From positions 1 through 19,565 of the forward strand of contig CAKUFW010000033.1 of NCBI GenBank assembly GCA_934650975.1: a stretch of DNA of 19,565 bases. The letters are read 5' to 3'. Source of the DNA: an uncultured Collinsella sp. (GTDB lineage Bacteria > Actinomycetota > Coriobacteriia > Coriobacteriales > Coriobacteriaceae). Positions 14,787-19,565 of this stretch are shown here, piece after piece (within the stretch, counting starts at the first letter, position 1; every line of letters starts with the position of its first letter). The notes under the pieces are model-generated. The model saw only the letters and a list, made by a program, of their open reading frames with translations, was not told where the DNA came from and searched no databases. Both the position numbers and the translations under genes were made by a program.

Positions 14787-16404
14787 GCTGCAGGTTTCTA
14801 ACATCGCTCTCATTCGCGAGGCGACGTTGGTGCCGAGTGCGGGCCTAACGGTTTTGACTGGCGAGACTGGCGCCGGCAAGACTGCGCTGCTCTCGGCGCT
14901 TAAGCTCATCTTGGGCGAACGAGCAGATTCGTCGACCGTGCGCGAGGGCGAGGCGCTTGCGAGCGTCGAGGCGCGCTTGTTCGATGGCCCGCACGACACG
15001 GAGGGCTTCATCGTGCAGCGCAGCCTTTCTGCCGAGGGCCGCAGCCGCGTTAAAATTGATGGTCGCATTGCCAGCGTGCGCGAGCTTTCCGAGCGCGTCG
15101 GCGTGATGATGGATCTGTGCGGCCAGCATGAACATCAGCGCCTGTTCGATCCGGCACATCATGTTGCCATGGTCGATGCCTGGGCTGGTCGCTCTGCGCT
15201 CGAGGCGCTGGAAAAGTACCGTGCCTGCTTTAAGGCGTCGCGTGCGGCTGCCAAGGAGATCCGTCGCGTAGAGGAGGCGTCGCGTGCGCAGGGGAGTCGC
15301 GTCGAGGAGGCGCGCTTCGCCCTGGAGCGTATCGCCGAGGTCGACCCCAAGCCGGGTGAGTATGAGGAACTTGAGGAGCTGCTGCCGCGCTCGGAGCATG
15401 CCGAGGTCTTGGTGGCGACGGCCAACGATGCCCATGCATCGCTTACTGCCGAAGGGGGAGCGCTCGATGCCGTGAACGGCGCCGTGGCAGAACTGTCGCG
15501 CATGGCGACCGTCGATCGCAAACTGGGTGACATCGCCGACGCACTTTCGGACGCCTGCATCTCACTTGAGGATTGCGCCAACGAGCTGCGTGCTTATCGC
15601 GATAACGTTGCGTTTGACCCTCGCGAGCTGGCTCGCATGCGCGAGCGGTATTCCGACCTCAAGGGTCTGCTGCGTCAGTGGGGTCCCACCATGGACGACG
15701 TGTTTGCCATGCGCGATCGCTCGCAAGAGCTGTTGTCGCTGGTGGACGATGGTGACGAGCAGATTAGGAAGGCACGCGAGGCACTTGGTGCGGCTGAACG
15801 CGAGCTCTTTGCTGCCGCCAAGGCACTCAAGCGTGCGCGCAATACCGCTGCTCCGCGTTTTTGTCACGAGGTGGGTCGTCAGATGGCGCGCCTCGAGATG
15901 GGCGGCGCTGAGCTGGTCTGGGAGTCGCGTGATCTTCCGCGTGCCGAGTGGACGCCGGCGGGCCCTTCAAGCTACGAGCTTTTGTATCGCAGCGGTGCCG
16001 GATTGACGCCGCGTCCCTTGCGCCGCATTGCGTCGGGCGGCGAGCTCAGCCGCGTCATGCTGGCGAGCAAGGTTGTCCTCGGTAACGCGGATGGCGTCGA
16101 TACACTGGTGTTCGACGAGGTCGATGCCGGTGTCGGCGGTTCGACGGCGCGTGCCCTCGCGAGCGTGCTGGCAGATCTCGCCGCTACACACCAGGTGATT
16201 GTCGTAACCCATCTCGCTCAGGTTGCCGTCATGGCCGACAAACATTACGTGGTCAGCAAGGAGCCCGGAGATGTTCCTCAGACGCACCTGAACGAGGTAA
16301 CCGGCGAGGCCCGAACCGCCGAGATTGCCCGCATGCTCAGCGGCGATCAATCGGAGGCAAGCCTGGCCCACGCAAAGCAGATGCTCGATGAAGCGCGGGG
16401 GTAA
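14776..16404 (+). CDS. recN: DNA repair protein RecN
   Basis: RecN is an SMC-like ATPase recruited to double-strand breaks. The 542-residue protein has the Walker A motif GETGAGKT (29-36), an R-rich signal near residues 75-115, a long central coiled-coil region (about 150-370, Glu/Arg/Ala-rich), the ABC signature SGGELSRVMLASK (from S420) and Walker B LVFDEVDAGVGG (D447, E448), then the D-loop and H-loop region (QVIVVTHLAQVAVMAD). Length and order are typical. The start ATG overlaps nadK by 11 nt. It is the last gene of the run and ends at a large inverted-repeat terminator region. No LexA-type site can be judged because the gene is inside an operon. Confidence 0.95.
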   Translation: MIDELQVSNIALIREATLVPSAGLTVLTGETGAGKTALLSALKLILGERADSSTVREGEALASVEARLFDGPHDTEGFIVQRSLSAEGRSRVKIDGRIASVRELSERVGVMMDLCGQHEHQRLFDPAHHVAMVDAWAGRSALEALEKYRACFKASRAAAKEIRRVEEASRAQGSRVEEARFALERIAEVDPKPGEYEELEELLPRSEHAEVLVATANDAHASLTAEGGALDAVNGAVAELSRMATVDRKLGDIADALSDACISLEDCANELRAYRDNVAFDPRELARMRERYSDLKGLLRQWGPTMDDVFAMRDRSQELLSLVDDGDEQIRKAREALGAAERELFAAAKALKRARNTAAPRFCHEVGRQMARLEMGGAELVWESRDLPRAEWTPAGPSSYELLYRSGAGLTPRPLRRIASGGELSRVMLASKVVLGNADGVDTLVFDEVDAGVGGSTARALASVLADLAATHQVIVVTHLAQVAVMADKHYVVSKEPGDVPQTHLNEVTGEARTAEIARMLSGDQSEASLAHAKQMLDEARG

Positions 16405-16428
16405 TTTTGTCCCAACACGTGCTTGTCC

Positions 16429-16608
16429 GGCACCGCCCGCCACGAAATGCGGCTATCTCCTACGTTTAATAGGGTACCGGCTACCATACCAATATTTGCA
16501 AATAGAAAACCGCAGGTAGAACGCCTGCGGTTTTCTTAGTTTTGCGTGTATGGTTGGCGCCTGCGGTTTAAACGTAGTAGATAGGCACGTTTCGTGGCGG
16601 ACGGCGCC
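16429..16608. repeat. 180-bp nested inverted repeat between recN and the RpiR-family gene
   Basis: The outer arms are 16429-16469 and 16568-16608, 41 nt each, identical at 35 of 41 positions when one is reverse-complemented. Inside, ACCATAC (16483-16489) is inverted at 16548-16554, a perfect 10-bp palindrome lies at 16494-16503, and a terminator hairpin sits at 16506-16534. A 12-bp direct repeat (16522-16533 and 16558-16569) lets the terminator's left arm pair with either copy. I find no target-site duplication. In the - strand transcript three of the six mismatches become G-U pairs; in the + strand transcript only one does. The 16405-16627 gap between convergent genes holds nothing else. Confidence 0.85.
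16506..16534. terminator. Bidirectional Rho-independent terminator
   Basis: A perfect 11-bp stem (16506-16516 with 16524-16534) closes a 7-nt loop and has A4 at one foot and T4 at the other. It can serve both recN (+) and the RpiR-family gene (-). Confidence 0.88.
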
Positions 16609-16627
16609 TATCGGCTCCCCAAGTTGA

Positions 16628-17485
16628 CTACTCCACGACCTTATCCGGCTGGATGAGCTCCTCGTAGTAGCTAATGTGTTCGCGCGCGTCCTCAATCTCG
16701 GGCAGCAGGAAGTTGTAGATAACCTCGATGATCATCGTTGCGCTGATCTTGGAGAACGCAAAGTCGCCCGTCGTGAGCAGCGCCTCGTGGTTCACCGTAT
16801 TAAAGGTATAGTCGGCCAGACGCGCGAGCGGGGATTTGTTGTCGCCGCTGATGACGACCACGGTGGCGCCAGCCTCACGTGCGGCCTTGGCCATACGGTT
16901 AAGACGGCGCGACTTGCCGGAGTTCGAGATCAACACGATGACGTCGCCGGGCTTCAGGGTCAGGGCAAAACCGATCGCGGTCTCGCTGATAGTGCTCGCC
17001 ATGCAGCGCAGGCCCAGCTGCGAAAACTTAAACGTCGCATCGAGCGCGACCGCGTTCGTATTACCCACGGCGGCGAACTCGATAACGCCGGCATTCTTAA
17101 GCGCATGTACAACTGCTGCCAGCGTATCGTGGTCGATGCCGTCGATGGTCGCGTTGAGCTCGCTCACCTTGGCGGCGAGGATGTTCTTAAGACTCTGCTC
17201 CATGCTGTCGAGCGAGACTTCGTCGGTCAGGCCCTCGTTACGCTGACTTTCCAAGTCGCGCGCCAGCGAAAACTGAAAACTGCGGAAGCTGCCAAAGCCC
17301 AGCTTGCGGCAAAAGCGCGAAACCGTCGCCTCGGACGTGGCGGCGGCTCTTGAGAGCTGGGCGGCCGTCAGACGCGGCGCCTCGGACTGGTGCTCCAATA
17401 TATAGTCGACAATGCGCTGCTCGGATTCGCTGTATCCCTTGTGGGTGCTAATAAGGGAGAGCGCGCTCTTGCTGCTATCGGTCAT
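16628..17485 (-). CDS. RpiR (MurR/RpiR) family transcriptional regulator
   Basis: The 285-residue protein has an N-terminal HTH (about 20-85; core TAAQLSRAAATSEATVSRFC at 40-59, then RKLGFGSFRSFQF) and a C-terminal SIS sugar-phosphate-binding domain (about 125-260) with VLISNSGKSRRLNRMA as the phosphosugar loop. Family members respond to sugar phosphates and control nearby carbohydrate genes. The ATG 17485 start has AGGAG six bases upstream. A longer frame from 17599 adds 38 residues without an RBS and would run into the upstream control region. It is divergent from the PTS gene, which is its likely target. Whether it represses or activates cannot be read from sequence. Confidence 0.93.
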   Translation of the reverse strand: MTDSSKSALSLISTHKGYSESEQRIVDYILEHQSEAPRLTAAQLSRAAATSEATVSRFCRKLGFGSFRSFQFSLARDLESQRNEGLTDEVSLDSMEQSLKNILAAKVSELNATIDGIDHDTLAAVVHALKNAGVIEFAAVGNTNAVALDATFKFSQLGLRCMASTISETAIGFALTLKPGDVIVLISNSGKSRRLNRMAKAAREAGATVVVISGDNKSPLARLADYTFNTVNHEALLTTGDFAFSKISATMIIEVIYNFLLPEIEDAREHISYYEELIQPDKVVE

Positions 17486-17533
17486 GGATGACTCCTGGTT
17501 GGCATGAAAATCGAACTCGTTCTTCAATGCCAT

Positions 17534-17539
17534 AGTATA
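17534..17539 (-). promoter_or_regulatory. Candidate -10 box of the RpiR-family gene
   Basis: TATACT on the - strand, about 49 nt upstream of the start codon. The -35 region at 17 nt spacing is a weak match, so the call rests on the -10 box and location. Confidence 0.4.
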
Positions 17540-17586
17540 CGGGCATTTTCTATTACAAGATACACCTTGCCGTTTCAAGCGTTGAT

Positions 17587-17632
17587 GGTAAACTTTCACC
17601 TACCGTTTACGGTTATGAAAGAACCTTTCACC
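17587..17632. promoter_or_regulatory. Cluster of inverted repeats, candidate operators
   Basis: In the divergent region, GTAAAC (17588-17593) is inverted as GTTTAC (17605-17610). TGAAAG (17616-17621) and CTTTCA (17625-17630) form a perfect 6-bp inverted repeat with a 3-nt spacer. CTTTCACC occurs directly repeated at 17593-17600 and 17625-17632, 32 bp or about three helical turns apart. This fits binding of a dimeric regulator, most simply the adjacent RpiR-family protein. A cre-like catabolite site is an alternative. Confidence 0.5.
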
Positions 17633-17696
17633 GGAGAATTGCGCCTTGTCTCTTCTCACGCAAGCGGTGGGTTGGTATCTTTCAGTTGTGGAAAAG

Positions 17697-17735
17697 CGCG
17701 CCACGAGGCGCGTGTAGGGGAGCGCCCGCGGGCGC
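17697..17735 (+). other. Paired GC-rich hairpins in the PTS gene leader
   Basis: Hairpin 1 pairs 17697-17702 with 17707-17712 around an ACGA loop. The second element, 17722-17735, is a perfect 14-bp palindrome of G and C. GGCGC (17707-17711) can instead pair with GCGCC (17722-17726), which excludes both. No T tract follows, and the ribosome-binding site lies beyond the structure. Confidence 0.45.
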
Positions 17736-17757
17736 AGAACTCAAGAAGGAGGGACAC

Positions 17758-19565
17758 ATGGCTAAGTTTGACATCATCGCCGCCACCGGTTGCCCGACCG
17801 GTATCGCGCACACCTTCATGGCGAAGGAGGCGCTGGAGAAGGCGGCTGCCGAGCGCGGTCTGACCATTAAGGTCGAGACCCATGGCCAGGTCGGTGTCGA
17901 GAACGAGCTCACGAAGGGTGAGATCGCCGGTGCCAAGGCCGTCGTCGTCGCAGCCGACAAGGATGTCCAGGCGGAGCGTTTCGCCGGTAAGCCCATGGTT
18001 TCCGTTGGCGTTTCCAAGGCCCTGTCCGTCGAGGCCGCCGGCAAGCTGATTGACCGCGCGCTCGCCGCCAAGGGCGACGACTCGGTTGCTGCCGCAGCTG
18101 ATGTCGAGGACGAGGTCGAGGAGAAGGAGTCTATCGGCCACGTCATCTATAAGCACCTCATGAACGGCGTCAGCCACATGCTGGTCTTCGTCGTCGCCGG
18201 TGGTGTTCTGACCGCTGTCTCGTTCCTGTGGGGCATCACGTCCTTCGATTCGACGGCTTCTGACTACAACACCTTCGCCGCGATGCTCAAGATCATCGGC
18301 GGCATTGCCATGAACCTCATGGTTCCCGTGCTTTCCGCCTACATCGCCGAGTCCATCGGTAAGCGCCCGGCGCTCGTCCCCGGTTTCGTTGCCGGTATGA
18401 TCGCCATCCAGGGTCTGCCCGTTAATGCCGAGACCGGTATGATCGACGCCGGCGGCGCCGGCGTGGGCTTCGGCTTCCTGGGCGGCATCGTCGGCGGCTT
18501 CCTCGCTGGCTATGTCATCCTGCTGCTCGAGAAGGTTTTCGCCGGTCTGCCCAAGAACCTGGACGGCCTCAAGGCAATCTTCCTGTACCCGCTGTTCTCG
18601 ACGGCTATCGTCGGCCTCGTGATGCTCGGCATCTCCGGCCCCATGGCTGCCATCAACACCGCCATGATGGACTTCCTCAAGGGTCTGTCCGCCTCTGGCG
18701 CCATCGTCCTGGGTCTTGCCATCGGCTGCATGTGCGCCTTTGACATGGGTGGCCCGGTCAACAAGGCTGCCTACGTCACCGGTACCGCTATGCTCACCGA
18801 GGCCCTGGCCGCCGGTGTCGGCACTGAGACCTACAACTTCGGCACTAACTTTATGGCTGCCGTCTCCGCCGCCTGCATCGTTCCGCCGCTGATCACCACC
18901 TTCGCCGTCGTCGTCGGCAAGAAGTACTTCAGCCAGGAGGACCATGACGCCGGTATCGTCAACCTCATCCTTGGTTGCACCCACATCACCGAGGGCGCCA
19001 TTCCGTTCATGACCAAGAACATCTGGCCCGTCATGCCCATCATGATGCTCGGCTCCTCCATCGCTTCGATCCTGACCATCATGTTTAACGTCCACGATCC
19101 GGCGCCCCACGGCGGCTTCCTGGTCCTGCCCGTTGTCGAGAACGGTCCGCTGTGGGTCCTCGCGATCCTCATCGGCGCCGTGGTCGGTGGCATCCTGTTC
19201 GTGGCCTTCAAGAAGTATGACTTCGAGAAGAACCAGAAGGCTGCTCCTGCTGCCCCCGCTGCCAAGCCGGTCGAGGCTCCCAAGGCCGAGGCTGCCGACT
19301 TCGTGAAGGTCGAGAACGTCTTTGTCGCCGAGGACTTCGCTTCTCGTGACGAGGCCCTGAGCTTTGTCTCCAACCAGGCTGTCAAGGCCGGTCTCGCCAA
19401 CGATGCCGACGCTGTTATGAACGCCTTCCTGGCCCGCGAGGCCGAGGGCACCACGGGCATGATGGAGGGCTTCGCCATCCCGCATGCCAAGTCCGATGCC
19501 ATCACCGAGGCCGCCGTCATCGTCGTCAAGGACGAGTCCGGCGTGACCGGTTGGGACACCATGGA
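17758..19565 (+). CDS. fruA: Fructose-type PTS transporter, IIB-IIC-IIA (3' end outside the window)
   Basis: The frame is open to the last base, giving 602 codons, so the C terminus is missing. It is a fused phosphotransferase permease. IIB covers about 1-105, with the phosphocysteine in ATGCPTGIAHTF (Cys12). An acidic linker follows (about 106-128). IIC spans about 135-485, with many membrane helices and motifs such as GGPVNKAAY and HITEGAIPF. An Ala/Pro/Lys-rich linker leads to IIA (from about 513), whose active His576 lies in FAIPHAKS. It would import and phosphorylate fructose or a similar sugar at the expense of HPr-phosphate. AAGGAGGG precedes the ATG. The divergent RpiR-family gene is its likely regulator. 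FruA naming follows the family; the true substrate could be a related sugar. Confidence 0.92.
   Translation, partial: MAKFDIIAATGCPTGIAHTFMAKEALEKAAAERGLTIKVETHGQVGVENELTKGEIAGAKAVVVAADKDVQAERFAGKPMVSVGVSKALSVEAAGKLIDRALAAKGDDSVAAAADVEDEVEEKESIGHVIYKHLMNGVSHMLVFVVAGGVLTAVSFLWGITSFDSTASDYNTFAAMLKIIGGIAMNLMVPVLSAYIAESIGKRPALVPGFVAGMIAIQGLPVNAETGMIDAGGAGVGFGFLGGIVGGFLAGYVILLLEKVFAGLPKNLDGLKAIFLYPLFSTAIVGLVMLGISGPMAAINTAMMDFLKGLSASGAIVLGLAIGCMCAFDMGGPVNKAAYVTGTAMLTEALAAGVGTETYNFGTNFMAAVSAACIVPPLITTFAVVVGKKYFSQEDHDAGIVNLILGCTHITEGAIPFMTKNIWPVMPIMMLGSSIASILTIMFNVHDPAPHGGFLVLPVVENGPLWVLAILIGAVVGGILFVAFKKYDFEKNQKAAPAAPAAKPVEAPKAEAADFVKVENVFVAEDFASRDEALSFVSNQAVKAGLANDADAVMNAFLAREAEGTTGMMEGFAIPHAKSDAITEAAVIVVKDESGVTGWDTM

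Noticed and set aside
13545..15068. A 507-codon open frame on the - strand across tlyA, nadK and the recN start
   Set aside because: It crosses three clear, coupled + strand genes and has no domain signal, so it is a shadow frame.
16429..16608. A transposon or insertion sequence
   Set aside because: No transposase frame and no target-site duplication are visible, so only a repeat is called.
17656..19485. A 609-codon open frame on the - strand opposite the PTS gene
   Set aside because: The same antisense effect of codon bias. The product is Gly/Asp/His-rich without a domain, while the + strand frame is a complete PTS permease with its active-site Cys and His.

Overview
This is a GC-rich, gene-dense chromosomal window of core genes in tight operons. 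The gene order alaS-ruvX-mltG, then aroK/aroB-like-pepP-efp-asp23-nusB-xseB-tlyA-nadK-recN, the GC-rich codon use and the Gram-positive protein types fit a coriobacterial actinobacterium, most likely a gut Collinsella or a close relative. That assignment is inferred from gene content and style, not from a database search. I saw no rRNA, tRNA, CRISPR array or transposase.

Layout. (1) 1-2803, + strand: the tail of an unidentified gene, a degenerate RsbW-like anti-sigma protein, a SigB/SigF-type sigma factor and an AI-2E-family membrane protein. All three junctions overlap or nearly touch. (2) 2804-3248: a small AT-rich membrane-protein gene on the - strand with a promoter carrying an A10 run, then a + strand terminator and the alaS promoter. 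(3) 3249-9884, + strand: alaS, ruvX, mltG, a YqeG-type HAD phosphatase, aroK and an AroB homologue that has lost its NAD- and metal-binding residues. (4) 9885-11212: a long hairpin, pepP and a strong terminator. (5) 11213-16404: efp, an Asp23-family gene, nusB, xseB, tlyA, nadK and recN in one run. (6) 16405-16627: a 180-bp nested inverted repeat around a bidirectional terminator. (7) 16628-19565: an RpiR-family regulator divergent from a fructose-type PTS gene (IIB-IIC-IIA) that runs off the window end.

How they fit together. Region 1 looks like a stress or partner-switching sigma module, but its anti-sigma protein lacks the ATP-binding residues of the RsbW kinases. Region 3 joins translation, Holliday-junction or rRNA processing, peptidoglycan glycan-strand release and aromatic-precursor functions. 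Region 5 joins translation elongation, transcription antitermination, rRNA methylation, NADP synthesis and DNA repair. It resembles the Clostridia-type efp-asp23-nusB-xseA-xseB-...-tlyA-nadK-argR-recN cluster, but lacks xseA, the isoprenoid genes and argR. Region 7 is a sugar-uptake locus with its probable local regulator.

The items most worth a second look are the apparent AroB pseudoenzyme next to an intact shikimate kinase, the 41-nt-arm nested inverted repeat between recN and the RpiR gene, the long hairpin ahead of pepP, and the homopolymer-bearing promoter of the orphan small membrane protein.
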